DNA of 35,086 bases from NCBI GenBank assembly GCA_947588205.1, contig CANPYG010000022.1, positions 1 to 35,086 on the forward strand, read 5' to 3'. The DNA comes from an uncultured Acetatifactor sp. (GTDB lineage Bacteria > Bacillota > Clostridia > Lachnospirales > Lachnospiraceae). The notes under the pieces are model-generated. The model did no database searches. It saw only the letters and a list, made by a program, of their open reading frames with translations, and was not told the DNA's origin. The position numbers and the translations under genes were made by a program. Positions 7,417-14,930 of this stretch are shown one piece after another. The first letter of the stretch is position 1; each line of letters starts with the position of its first letter.

Positions 7417-8878
7417 GATTCAAGGGGATTATGATCCGCACCACTGTTCCTTCCCCAAGCCTGGAGTCTATGCGCATTTCCCCGCCGTGGAGCTTTACGA
7501 TTTTCTGGCAAAGGGCCATTCCGATACCGGCGCCCCCTTCCCTTCTGGAACGGGACTTGTCCACCATGTAAAAAGCCTCCGTAATACGGGAAATCTCCTC
7601 CTTGGGGATTCCCCTGCCGTTATCCACGACCTTGAATTCATATTCCTCTCCGGCCCTTGTACCCTTTAAAAGGATGAATCCCCCGGGCTCCACCGCCTTG
7701 GAAGCATTATCCAGCAAATTGTACAGCAAGGACAGAAGCAGGTCTTTATCTCCTGACAGCCTGGCTTTTTCCAGGGCGATCTTGCCGTTGATCTGCTTCT
7801 GGTCAAAAAGCGGGCGCATGGTATTGCGGATATTTTCCTCAAGCTCCTTCGTCTGGATAGGTCTTTTTTCCAGCTCCTGCTTATCCATGCCCACCAGCTC
7901 CAAAAGCTTATGGGACAGACTTTCCAACCGTTTCCCCTGACGGAAAATGTAATAGGCGGACTCACTTTTTTCCGCCTCAGTCAACTGCATGGTGCCCAGC
8001 ATGTCCGCATAGCCTATGATGGAAGTTAAAGGGGTCTTCAGCTCATGGGCAAAAGCGGCTGTGAAATCTTCCTGCTGCTTTGCTTCCAGTTCCTTTTGCC
8101 GGGCTTCCTCTTCCTTCCTTCGCGCCTCTTCTTCCTTTTCCTTCATGCGCTCCACAAGGGCGTCCGCCATTCTGTTGAAGTTCCGGGAAAGCTCGCCGAT
8201 CTCATCCTGGGAATGGTTCACGGCCCGCACATCCAGGTTGCCCCGGGCAATATGCCTTGCGGTAAAGGAAAGCTCCCTGATCGGTCTGGTAATATACCGG
8301 GACAGGATAAAAGTGATCAGGATGCTTATCACTAAAAGCAGCACCAGTACAAAACGGTATTGGTTCAGCAATACGCTTCTGTCCTCAAAAATGGACGTAA
8401 TATCCTTACAGACCGCCAGGTACAGTACGTTCCCCCTGCTATCGATTCTGACGGAGGACAAAAGATAATGATGCGCCCCCTCTTCCACAACATGTCCGCA
8501 ATAATTATAATCTTCCGTCAGCATGGACTGCATTTTTGCACACTCATCCTGCAGGAGTGTTTCCTCAGAAGAAAAGTTTCCAAATACCAGTTGGTTCTCT
8601 TCATTAAAAATATAATACCGGTGATTTTCCTTTGTCAGACTGCCCATAACGGATTCTGTGGCCTTCCTCAGGGCATATTCATCTCCGTATTCCTCAGGAA
8701 TGGAATCATAAGCCATTTCAAACACATACTGGAACATCTGGCTCTCCACGCTGCCCTGCTCCATCTCCCTGTTCAGAAGATTTTCAAAAAAGGAAGTCAG
8801 GATCCAGACCCCGAACACCGCAAAAATCACGGCAAGAAGCGATATCATCGTAAAAAAAAGCTTATCTGAAAATCTCAT
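7412..8878 (-). CDS. VanS-like sensor histidine kinase
   Basis: A membrane sensor kinase of 488 residues. Order: transmembrane segment (about 8-30), extracytoplasmic sensor domain (about 31-172), second membrane segment (about 175-193), HAMP, a charged coiled coil rich in KEEEARRKE (about 245-272), and HisKA with phospho-acceptor H278 in AFAHELKTPLT. The HATPase domain follows, with N-box NLLDNASKA, DNGRGIP and GGAGIGMAL. The start at 8878 (MRFSDKLFF) has AGGGAG 5-6 bp upstream; the ATG at 8935 has no clear site. It should phosphorylate the regulator encoded 77 bp upstream. The E-x-x-x-x-P-type catalytic core and partner genes resemble VanS and related envelope-stress kinases. Confidence 0.9.
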   Translation of the reverse strand: MRFSDKLFFTMISLLAVIFAVFGVWILTSFFENLLNREMEQGSVESQMFQYVFEMAYDSIPEEYGDEYALRKATESVMGSLTKENHRYYIFNEENQLVFGNFSSEETLLQDECAKMQSMLTEDYNYCGHVVEEGAHHYLLSSVRIDSRGNVLYLAVCKDITSIFEDRSVLLNQYRFVLVLLLVISILITFILSRYITRPIRELSFTARHIARGNLDVRAVNHSQDEIGELSRNFNRMADALVERMKEKEEEARRKEEEARQKELEAKQQEDFTAAFAHELKTPLTSIIGYADMLGTMQLTEAEKSESAYYIFRQGKRLESLSHKLLELVGMDKQELEKRPIQTKELEENIRNTMRPLFDQKQINGKIALEKARLSGDKDLLLSLLYNLLDNASKAVEPGGFILLKGTRAGEEYEFKVVDNGRGIPKEEISRITEAFYMVDKSRSRREGGAGIGMALCQKIVKLHGGEMRIDSRLGEGTVVRIIIPLNP

Positions 8879-8955
8879 ACAAACTCCCTGGCATTTTTCG
8901 AGAATGTCCGTTCCTATTACGGCTTTCCTGCGCATCCGTTCCCGTCACGGTCCGT

Positions 8956-9606
8956 CTACTGCAGCCGGTAACCCACCTTGTACACCGCTACCAGGTGTTC
9001 CTCCCAATGCAGCTTCTTTTTCAGCCTCTGCACATGAAGATCCACCGTCCGGCTTTGTTCCAGATATTCGCCGCCCCAGACATTTTCGTAAATCGTATCC
9101 CGGTACAGGGCGATGTTCCGGTTTCGCACAAACAGTAAAAGAAGGTCGAATTCCTTCATGGTAAGGGGAACCTGTTCCCCATTCTGGACTACAGTCCGGG
9201 AAGCGGTATCAATGGTGATATCAAAGATTTCCATCAGCTTCTCAGCTTTATTGTACCGCCGCAGCACCGCTTCCACCCTGGCTAACAGTTCTACGATTTC
9301 AAAGGGCTTGGGCAGATAATCATCCGCCCCCATTTTAAGCCCCTTCACCTTATTCTCCGTACTGGACAGGGCTGTCAGGAAAATCACTGGAATCTCCAAC
9401 CCTTTTGCATACTCCATCAGCTCATATCCATTGATCCCAGGAAGCATGATATCCAAAAGCACCAGATCAAAATGCTCGTTCATCATCAGATCCGCAGCTT
9501 TCTCGCCATCCAGTGCGCATACACAGGAATAACCCGCTTTTGTCAGATTGATCCTGATCAGATTGGAGATCGGTTCCTCATCCTCTGCCACCAATATTTT
9601 AATCAT
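8956..9606 (-). CDS. VanR/OmpR-family response regulator
   Basis: A two-domain cytoplasmic regulator of 216 residues: receiver (1-118) with the acidic pair E9/D10, phospho-acceptor D52 in LLDIMLPG, switch T79 and K100 in LPKPF; then a winged-helix DNA-binding domain (about 125-216) ending in HVQRLKKKLH and the wing KVGYRLQ. The ATG at 9606 is chosen because GAGGGAGA lies 6-7 bp upstream; an ATG at 9624 would overlap that site. It is encoded 22 bp after the lipoprotein and 77 bp before its probable kinase. It probably controls its own operon; no clear direct-repeat binding site could be assigned near 10700. Confidence 0.9.
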   Translation of the reverse strand: MIKILVAEDEEPISNLIRINLTKAGYSCVCALDGEKAADLMMNEHFDLVLLDIMLPGINGYELMEYAKGLEIPVIFLTALSSTENKVKGLKMGADDYLPKPFEIVELLARVEAVLRRYNKAEKLMEIFDITIDTASRTVVQNGEQVPLTMKEFDLLLLFVRNRNIALYRDTIYENVWGGEYLEQSRTVDLHVQRLKKKLHWEEHLVAVYKVGYRLQ

Positions 9607-9628
9607 TTCATCTCCCTCTCCCATAGCT

Positions 9629-10660
9629 TTAATATGATCTTATATTTTCCGGCACTGTGGACGCGTCCGGCACGATAGGCATGTCCTCCGCCGGCTCTCC
9701 GATCACAAAATCGTCCGAATATATATCATCGAAAGCCTTGCTCATTTGGAGCATGGCCATATATTCTCCGTCCACATATTTAAATATCCTGAACTTCAGG
9801 TGCTGCGTACTTCTGAAATCGCCATATACCGAAACATACCTGAGTGCAGCAATCACATCTTTATCGCCGTCCTTATCATAATCCGTCAAAAGGATACACT
9901 CCACGCCTGTACATTCCTCGTACTGGTCGGCGGATGGATCGAATTCAGCCATATACGGGAATGCGTAAACGATCTCCTCCCCCCTGGCAAGATAAAACAT
10001 GGCGTCCTTTGCGGGAAGATAAGGGTTCTGCTGCATGCAGGAGATAAAGGTCACCTGCCCGAAATCATTCAGCTCCAGGTCAAAGGTCTGATCCTCCACA
10101 ATCTCCATTTCGGAATAGGGAAGCCTCTCCAGCAGGAAAAACACGCCTTCCCAGTACACCCATATCACATCCTCGTTGCCATCCAGTAAAAATATCGTGG
10201 ATCCGAAGGTATAGGCAAAGCTTTCATCGGATGGAGAGGTCATCGGAATCATCTTGACGGAATCCCTCTCCCCGATCCAATCGTCCATACTGACCTGGAA
10301 AGCCTCTTCCAGGGAATCCCTGTTGTCAAAGGCATAAAGTCCCAGGTCAAGCTGCCCGAAGGGTGTTATGTGACCGTTATAACAGAAAATATCCTCTGTC
10401 AAAAGAAGTACCGTATCCAGGTGGCTATAAATTTCTTCACTGCTGAGCGCATACACCTTGGAAGCCTTGAAATCCTTCACCTGATAGGCCCCGCCCTGAA
10501 AGCCGGCGATACTATTCTGCAAACCGCCTGCTTCCAAATCCTGGGCATCCGTTTCACCGGATGCCGTGCTTTCTGCCTCCGGACCATCCTGACGGCTGCA
10601 GCCGGACAGGAAAAGCAGCATCATTCCATATAAAAGTAAAAAAATCCAAAAACGTTTCAT
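9629..10660 (-). CDS. Lipoprotein of unknown function, first gene of the envelope operon
   Basis: A 343-residue exported lipoprotein. The signal peptide (1-20) ends in the lipobox LSGC, with C21 as lipidation site, followed by an acidic low-complexity spacer (22-50). The mature domain is not recognised. It contains one calcium-loop-like stretch, DYDKDGDKDV (260-269), of the sort found in FG-GAP or dockerin-like domains. The ATG at 10660 has only AAGGCAG about 10 bp upstream. Being the first gene before a VanR/VanS pair and a carboxypeptidase suggests an outer-surface sensing or accessory role, which is inference. Confidence 0.75.
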   Translation of the reverse strand: MKRFWIFLLLYGMMLLFLSGCSRQDGPEAESTASGETDAQDLEAGGLQNSIAGFQGGAYQVKDFKASKVYALSSEEIYSHLDTVLLLTEDIFCYNGHITPFGQLDLGLYAFDNRDSLEEAFQVSMDDWIGERDSVKMIPMTSPSDESFAYTFGSTIFLLDGNEDVIWVYWEGVFFLLERLPYSEMEIVEDQTFDLELNDFGQVTFISCMQQNPYLPAKDAMFYLARGEEIVYAFPYMAEFDPSADQYEECTGVECILLTDYDKDGDKDVIAALRYVSVYGDFRSTQHLKFRIFKYVDGEYMAMLQMSKAFDDIYSDDFVIGEPAEDMPIVPDASTVPENIRSY

Positions 10661-10699
10661 TTAACCAGTCTGCCTTAAAGATGTATCATTTTTGTATCT

Positions 10700-10728
10700 A
10701 TTTTATACGCTTTTTCTTACGGTTACAA
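10700..10728 (-). promoter_or_regulatory. Promoter of the envelope two-component operon
   Basis: On the minus strand TTGTAA (complement of 10723-10728) and TAAAAT (complement of 10700-10705) are 17 bp apart, 40 bp upstream of the lipoprotein ATG. It lies back to back with the cotJ promoter. Confidence 0.55.
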
Positions 10729-10734
10729 GAGAAA

Positions 10735-10768
10735 GTTGCACACTATCGTCGGTGCAACATACTATAAT
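10735..10768 (+). promoter_or_regulatory. cotJ operon promoter with mother-cell sigma features and a dyad
   Basis: The sequence CATACTATA (10758-10766) fits the sigma-K -10 pattern CATAnnnTA completely and the sigma-E -10 CATACAnT at all but one base. A sigma-E-like -35 GCACACT (10738-10744) is 13 bp upstream, and an AC (10740-10741) is 16 bp upstream as sigma-K prefers. A vegetative-like TATAAT (10763-10768) overlaps but lacks a good -35. A perfect dyad GTTGCAC-N10-GTGCAAC (10735-10758) covers the -35 region and may be an operator. The cotJ operon of B. subtilis is sigma-E controlled, which makes this reading likely. Confidence 0.5.
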
Positions 10769-10802
10769 ATTAACAATAACAACCTTTTATGAAAGGAAAA
10801 TC

Positions 10803-10973
10803 ATGCAGGATTATCGTTCTACCGAACAATGTGACCAATTCCCGGTTGCCATGGCATATGTTCCCTGGCAGCGTTTTAACGGAATCAGCGAGAATCTGGA
10901 AGAAGCCTATCAGACGGGCACCATTTTCCCTGAGCTGGATCTGCCTTTCACAGGAAGGAGATGCGTATCATGA
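10803..10973 (+). CDS. cotJA: Spore coat-associated protein CotJA
   Basis: A 56-residue protein with the CotJA core: MAYVPWQRFNGI then the invariant-looking GTIFPELDLPF block (about 38-48). CotJA belongs to the inner spore-coat CotJ set deposited by the mother cell. AAAGGA at 10792-10797 stands 5 bp before ATG. The stop overlaps the next start as ATGA. It is shorter than the B. subtilis protein (about 80 residues) but contains the conserved segment. It leads the cotJABC operon from the sigma-E/K-like promoter. Confidence 0.88.
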   Translation: MQDYRSTEQCDQFPVAMAYVPWQRFNGISENLEEAYQTGTIFPELDLPFTGRRCVS

Positions 10974-11221
10974 ATCAGAAGGAACAGATGTTTTACGAGA
11001 TCGGCATCGTTGATTTCGTAGTCGTTGAGCTGACTGAATTCCTGGACACCCATCCTTCCAATCAGGAAGCCCTGGAATATTTCAACCATTATTCCAGGAT
11101 CAGGAATCAGATGGTGGAGGAATTTTCCCGGAAATATTTCCCCATCACCGCCAATTATGCAAGATGTGACAATGAATGGACTTGGGGCTCCGCCCCGCTT
11201 CCATGGGAAGGAGGATGTTAG
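10970..11221 (+). CDS. cotJB: Spore coat protein CotJB
   Basis: An 83-residue CotJB family protein. The N-terminal helix pair (FYEIGIVDFVVVELTEFLDT) and the C-terminal tryptophan-rich end (WTWGSAPLPWEGGC) are typical. It is thought to act with CotJA and the catalase-like CotJC in the inner coat. AAGGAG (10955-10960) is 9 bp before the ATG at 10970, which overlaps the cotJA stop. An ATG at 10961 would touch the ribosome site and is less likely. cotJC starts 3 bp after its stop. Confidence 0.9.
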   Translation: MNQKEQMFYEIGIVDFVVVELTEFLDTHPSNQEALEYFNHYSRIRNQMVEEFSRKYFPITANYARCDNEWTWGSAPLPWEGGC

Positions 11222-11224
11222 TCT

Positions 11225-11409
11225 ATGTGGATTTATGAGAAAAGACTGCAGTTCCCTGTCAACATTAAGGAGCCTAACGCGAAGCTGGCGCAGGTCATCA
11301 TCTCCCAGTTCGGCGGCCCTGACGGGGAACTGTCCGCCAGCATGAGATATCTTTCCCAGCGCTATACCATGCCCTATAAGGAAGTGGCGGGGCTTCTTAC
11401 CGACATCGG
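11225..11409 (+). CDS. cotJC: CotJC, N-terminal part of a split gene (residues 1-62)
   Basis: CotJC is a spore-coat protein of the manganese catalase family. This part encodes MWIYEKRLQFP through LLTDIG and includes the first metal ligand E35 (GPDGE). The start has AAGGAGG 10 bp upstream. At 11408-11410 (GGT, Gly62) the family sequence stops and the frame runs on into the mobile element for 34 unrelated residues, ending at 11515. The rest of the gene begins at 20121. Fusing the GG of 11408-11409 with that of 20121-20122 gives a continuous 213-residue protein. Unexcised, the gene can only make a 96-residue fragment lacking three of the four other metal ligands and more, so it should be inactive. 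Confidence 0.92.
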
Positions 11410-11432
11410 TAGGGAAGCCCCTAAAATGCTCC
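11385..11432 (+). other. Left attachment site (attL) of the element
   Basis: The cotJC sequence gives way to element sequence at GGTA (11408-11411). The inner arm 11410-11432 (TAGGGAAGCCCC, then TAAAATGCTCC) is the partner of 20098-20120 at the other end. The hybrid site itself is strongly dyadic: GGGGCTTC 11389-11396 pairs with GAAGCCCC 11414-11421, and TACCGA 11398-11403 with TCGGTA 11406-11411. Confidence 0.8.
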
Positions 11433-11473
11433 ATTCTGCCGGACAGCAAATAAGGGTGACGAATGACGACATT

Positions 11474-13063
11474 TTATTCAGCCACAAACTTCCATTTGTA
11501 TGGCAGAAATTTTAAATAGACGTCCATGTGATCGCGGTCGTACACAATTATCTTATCTAAAATCTGCCTGTAAAACTCATCCTCGTATTCCATTCCTCCC
11601 ATCATTTCCAGGACGGCATCCCTGATTTCTTTTATTCGGTTTCGCTGCCCGGTCAAAGCGTCCTGCATATCGGTGTTTTGGGAAATAAGCTGTAGATTGA
11701 CGATTTTTTCTTCATATTTTACCCTGGCAGCAGTAAATTCCTCTTTTGTGATTTCTCCGGATAAATATAAATCAATCAGCCGGATTTGCTTGTTTTCGAG
11801 ATCCTCGACCTGCGCTTTGATTTTTTCGGGAGAGAGCTCTTCCGCATCCAAGGCAACGATGGAATAGATGATAGAAAGCAGATCATCCGCTGTTTTCTGC
11901 CTGTTGTATCTTAATCCCTTCGTCAGCAGGCACATGACATGGATCAGGTCCTCGTTCCGGATGCCCTGTCCCACACAGCCCGCCTGCTTCCCTGTTCCAT
12001 CAACGTGCGGGGCGCCGTTCCTAGAGGCTTCCAGACACCGCCATGCTTTATATGTGCTCCCGTCCGGGCGGGTCTTATACCTTGCCACATAGCCCGCGCC
12101 ACAGCATCCGCACTTGATTTTGCCTGAAAATAAATAGCGGTCACTGTATTTTTCCCTCCCTTTCCGCCCTAAGGAGCGTTCCTCTAAAATCCGGTTGGCC
12201 TCGTCAAACATCTCACGGGAAATGATGGGCTCGTGATGATCCCTGATAATGACGAACTCTTCTTCTCCCCGGTTATATTTCTTCTCATGGGAAAGGAAAT
12301 CCGGGGTATAGGTTTTTTTCTGTACCAAATCCCCGCAGTATTTTTCATTGCGGAGAATACGGAGAATCACAGTATTCTGCCATTCCCTCCCCCGCATCGG
12401 TACGATCCCCTCCTCGCGGAGCTCACGGGCAATTACATGGGTGCCTTTCCCCTCCACAACAAATTTATGGAAAATAAGCCGCACAATCTTCGCGCCCTCT
12501 TCATTGAGGTACATTTTGCCCCCACGGACATCGTATCCGAGCATGTCCCTGCCAAAAACCACGCCCCGTTCCATCTGGCGTTTCTGACCCCATTTCACGC
12601 GCTCCGAGGTCTTCCGGCTTTCCTCCTGTGCGATAGAAGACATAATTGCAAGGCGAAGCTCGGCGTCACTGTCTAAAGTATTGATATTATCATTCATAAA
12701 AATTACACCCACGCCGCATTTCTTCAGCTCTCGGGTGTAATAAATACTATCAAGTGTATTTCTGGCAAACCTTGATATTTCTTTTGTGATGACCAGATCA
12801 AATTCGCCATTATGGGCACACGCTATCATACGGTTAAATTCCCTGCGCTTTTTCGTATTGGTGCCGGAAATTCCTTCATCGGCAAATATTTCATATAATT
12901 CCCAGTCAGGATTATGCTCGATAAACTGTTTAAAATAACGTCTCTGACTTTCAAAAGAATTGGCCTGATCTTCATGATCCGTGGAAACCCGGCAATAAGC
13001 TGCCACCCTTTTTTTTCGACCGTTTCTCTTTTGCCCCTGGTTTATGGATTCATGCCTGTCCAT
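11474..13063 (-). CDS. Large serine recombinase (SpoIVCA-like), excisionase/integrase of the element
   Basis: A site-specific DNA recombinase of 529 residues. The N-terminal resolvase domain has the catalytic serine S27 in AAYCRVSTD and the arginine-rich block KEISRFARNTLDS. A recombinase domain (about 165-275) with GRDMLGYDV and ILRNEKYCGD follows. Next come a zinc-ribbon (KCGCCGAGYVARYK through the later Cys pair) and a coiled coil with LYLSGEITKEEF (about 400-455), as in integrases that control excision direction. The length is near SpoIVCA (about 500). The ATG at 13063 follows AAAAGG by 7 bp; a TTG at 13081 is possible. Its stop is 63 bp from the left junction, the usual position for an integrase. 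No clear sigma-E, sigma-K or sigma-A promoter was found in the 109 bp upstream, so its timing is unknown; readthrough from the upstream gene is possible. Confidence 0.93.
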   Translation of the reverse strand: MDRHESINQGQKRNGRKKRVAAYCRVSTDHEDQANSFESQRRYFKQFIEHNPDWELYEIFADEGISGTNTKKRREFNRMIACAHNGEFDLVITKEISRFARNTLDSIYYTRELKKCGVGVIFMNDNINTLDSDAELRLAIMSSIAQEESRKTSERVKWGQKRQMERGVVFGRDMLGYDVRGGKMYLNEEGAKIVRLIFHKFVVEGKGTHVIARELREEGIVPMRGREWQNTVILRILRNEKYCGDLVQKKTYTPDFLSHEKKYNRGEEEFVIIRDHHEPIISREMFDEANRILEERSLGRKGREKYSDRYLFSGKIKCGCCGAGYVARYKTRPDGSTYKAWRCLEASRNGAPHVDGTGKQAGCVGQGIRNEDLIHVMCLLTKGLRYNRQKTADDLLSIIYSIVALDAEELSPEKIKAQVEDLENKQIRLIDLYLSGEITKEEFTAARVKYEEKIVNLQLISQNTDMQDALTGQRNRIKEIRDAVLEMMGGMEYEDEFYRQILDKIIVYDRDHMDVYLKFLPYKWKFVAE

Positions 13064-13172
13064 TCTCACGCCTTTTCCCAATAAGCATTTATTCAGTCTT
13101 CAGATAACGATCTTCAAGCGCCGCCAAACGTTGTTTCCGCTAAGAAACATTCAACAGCCTTCTCTAAGGAAA

Positions 13173-14306
13173 TTATTCTCCATATAGGATCTCGGTTCCT
13201 CGCTCCGGGTAAAGCGTATCATCGAACACATAATAATTCGGGTGCTCCGGATACGATTCGGTATATGCCTGTACCTGTGCATCCGTCTGCATAAAACAAC
13301 GATAATGGTCTCCGTTCCTGCGGGGACTGCTGTCACAGTGATACCAGCCATCCCCCAGATTGACAAGATTCCACCAGTGATCGCTCGTTCCTCCGACCCG
13401 GCGTATTTCCATTGTCTCTATTCCACATTTTTCCAGAAGAATTGTAAAAGTCGCATAATACACATAACAATCCCCGCACTTGTCATGTAGACCTTCAAAG
13501 GCCCCGGCATAAATCGTGCGTTCCCCGGCGGAATAGGAATACCGTATTTTTGTCCTGCACCAGTTCCAAAGCGCATAACAGATATCCCACTTTGTCATGT
13601 CGTCAGTCACAAGCTCTCCGATCAATGCATCTGCAAGCTCATCTACCTCTTTTTCCAGATCTGACCGTTCCAAAACATATAATATGATCTCTTCTTCCGA
13701 AACGTTGCCGGAAGCGTCCGTCGCCACATAACGAACCGGATATTCCCCCTCCTTTTCCAAGTCCACACTATCATTCTTTATTTCAAGGGAAATCTCCCCG
13801 TCCGCATTATCCGACAAGGTAATCCCTTTTCTATAGGAAACCGAGTCCCCCACATAGATAGTCAAATCCTCCGCCCCCAAAATAACCGGAGGCGTCGTGT
13901 CCACGATTTCCACAGTAACTCCCACTGACTGATCGCCGCAACAGAGCGAAAGCTCATAAACAGCTCCTGCTGCCCGCATTTGCCCTTCTGTCAGCTCCGG
14001 AATAAGCACTGCATCCTCCGGCGCATCCTCCGGGTCAAAAAATACCCTTACATCAAGGCTGCCTCCCGCCTCAACTGTCGCCGCATTTCTTTTGATCCCG
14101 ATAGTCGGTTCCACAGACCTGACCATCATAACAGATTCCTGCGCAGGCGGCAGATCCTCCAAACGGGTTTCCGTTTCCATCGCATCTTCATCTTCAACCA
14201 CTGGGATAGCTTCATCCGCCTGTTCCAGGACAATCTTCACACATATACAGAAACAAACCAGGAATACGCCAATACATAGCGATCGTTTTATCCTACTGTG
14301 CCTCAT
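13173..14306 (-). CDS. Membrane-anchored Ig-like/transglutaminase-like protein
   Basis: A 377-residue protein with one N-terminal membrane segment (about 9-26), an acidic spacer, and two beta-rich regions. The second (about 136-212) is a bacterial Ig-like domain with DTTPPVI at its start and YVATDASGNV near its end. A transglutaminase-like cysteine domain (about 225-377) follows. The catalytic triad is visible as C280 (KCGDCYVYYA), H310 (SDHWWNLV) and D325 (WYHCDSSP). Such proteins act on the outer surface as proteases or peptidyl-transferases; the substrate is unknown. The promoter at 14346-14374 rules out the TTG at 14342, which would lie at the transcription start, so ATG 14306 is chosen. 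It lies directly upstream of the recombinase gene on the same strand. Confidence 0.85.
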   Translation of the reverse strand: MRHSRIKRSLCIGVFLVCFCICVKIVLEQADEAIPVVEDEDAMETETRLEDLPPAQESVMMVRSVEPTIGIKRNAATVEAGGSLDVRVFFDPEDAPEDAVLIPELTEGQMRAAGAVYELSLCCGDQSVGVTVEIVDTTPPVILGAEDLTIYVGDSVSYRKGITLSDNADGEISLEIKNDSVDLEKEGEYPVRYVATDASGNVSEEEIILYVLERSDLEKEVDELADALIGELVTDDMTKWDICYALWNWCRTKIRYSYSAGERTIYAGAFEGLHDKCGDCYVYYATFTILLEKCGIETMEIRRVGGTSDHWWNLVNLGDGWYHCDSSPRRNGDHYRCFMQTDAQVQAYTESYPEHPNYYVFDDTLYPERGTEILYGE

Positions 14307-14345
14307 GCCATTCTTTCGCTTCCTCTGATGTTCACATTTCAAGTT

Positions 14346-14374
14346 ATCTTAACACAACTGATACTAAGTGTCAA
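14346..14374 (-). promoter_or_regulatory. Sigma-A promoter of the transglutaminase-like gene
   Basis: A perfect TTGACA (complement of 14369-14374) and TAAGAT (complement of 14346-14351) are 17 bp apart on the minus strand. It could also drive the recombinase gene 1.2 kb downstream by readthrough, since no terminator is evident in between. Confidence 0.7.
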
Positions 14375-14405
14375 TAAATCCACTTTTCTCTTCGGTTATG
14401 TTGTT

Positions 14406-14561
14406 ACAGTTCAGCCAGCCGCCCAATATGATGGAAAATCGTGCTTGCACGAATTTTCCATCATGTTTGGCAGCTGAGGGAGCGCCATTTTATGAGCAAA
14501 GGTAGTCGCGAAGCGACGGACAGCGCGTAGCGCGGCTTTGCGAATGGCGCGGCTGAACTGT
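14406..14561. repeat. 156-bp MITE-like element with nested inverted repeats
   Basis: Perfect 11-bp terminal inverted repeats, ACAGTTCAGCC (14406-14416) and GGCTGAACTGT (14551-14561). Inside lie a 16-bp stem with a 4-nt loop (14428-14443/14448-14464, one bulged A), a stem GCGCCATT/AATGGCGC (14482-14489/14543-14550), GCAAAG/CTTTGC (14496-14501/14536-14541), and two small hairpins GTCGC-GAA-GCGAC (14505-14517) and CGCG-TAG-CGCG (14524-14534). The whole forms a branched, cloverleaf-like fold in DNA or RNA. No transposase is encoded. It overlaps the 3' end of the small ORF. Confidence 0.7.
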
Positions 14562-14759
14562 TCTTTGGTTATGGCATTTTTGACTGTACTGGTTTTCAAG
14601 CTGGTCCAAACAGCGTTCCCGCTGCGTGCAGGTCAATAGCCTTCTCTTCTCCAAAGAAAAGAGGATGCCCTTTTGAATATTCAAAAGGAACGCTGCATAT
14701 TCCTGTCCATCCAAATCCGGAACAGGGTCGCCCGCATAAATAAATTCTCTATGCTTCAG
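14490..14759 (-). CDS. Small element-borne ORF, 3' end overwritten by the MITE-like repeat
   Basis: A frame of up to 89 residues reads LKHREFIYAGDPVPD then DGQEYAAFLLNIQKGILFSL, with helical charged sequence (EKRRLLTCTQRERCLDQLE) after it. This looks like a real soluble helical protein, possibly one of the short conserved proteins found beside recombinases in Clostridia, but I cannot name the family. The start is unsure: a GGGAGG site lies 9 bp before a CTG at 14759 where an ATG would be expected, and an internal TTG lies at 14714. The last 20-25 residues (rich in R, S, C) come from the inserted repeat, so the native C-terminus is probably lost. It may be a decayed gene. Confidence 0.4.
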   Translation of the reverse strand: MKHREFIYAGDPVPDLDGQEYAAFLLNIQKGILFSLEKRRLLTCTQRERCLDQLENQYSQKCHNQRTVQPRHSQSRATRCPSLRDYLCS

Positions 14760-14843
14760 TTGCCAACACCTCCCTCGTTCTCAATAAATATATGAACCTG
14801 TGCTTGGCCCATATAACGAGGGGGCTAATCCCCTTTTTATGCG

Positions 14844-14871
14844 ATTCTATCTATGCAATTCTATCTATGCA
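14844..14871. repeat. 14-bp perfect tandem duplication
   Basis: ATTCTATCTATGCA occurs twice in a row (14844-14857, 14858-14871) in the gap between the small ORF and the kinase gene. Just before it a small hairpin GGGG-CTAAT-CCCC with TTTTT (14821-14838, plus strand) is terminator-like, but no plus-strand gene precedes it. Nothing else was found in 14760-14903. Confidence 0.6.
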
Positions 14872-14903
14872 GAGGACCTTATGAGCAAATCAGCAGTGAA
14901 ATA

Positions 14904-14930
14904 CTCCCTGGCAAATGATCATTTCGGGAG
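14904..14930 (-). terminator. Hairpin at the end of the RR-ABC-kinase operon
   Basis: CTCCC (14904-14908) pairs with GGGAG (14926-14930) around the perfect 12-bp palindrome AAATGATCATTT (14913-14924), which contains the kinase stop codon. On the minus strand it is followed by TATTTC, a weak U-tract, so termination efficiency is uncertain. Confidence 0.4.

Noticed and set aside
3709..9606. Vancomycin resistance cluster
   Set aside because: VanR/VanS/VanY-like proteins are present, but no VanH dehydrogenase, D-Ala-D-Lac/Ser ligase or VanX dipeptidase, so resistance is not supported.
14821..14838. Plus-strand terminator GGGG-CTAAT-CCCC-TTTTT
   Set aside because: The stem is only four base pairs and there is no plus-strand gene upstream; kept only as a remark.
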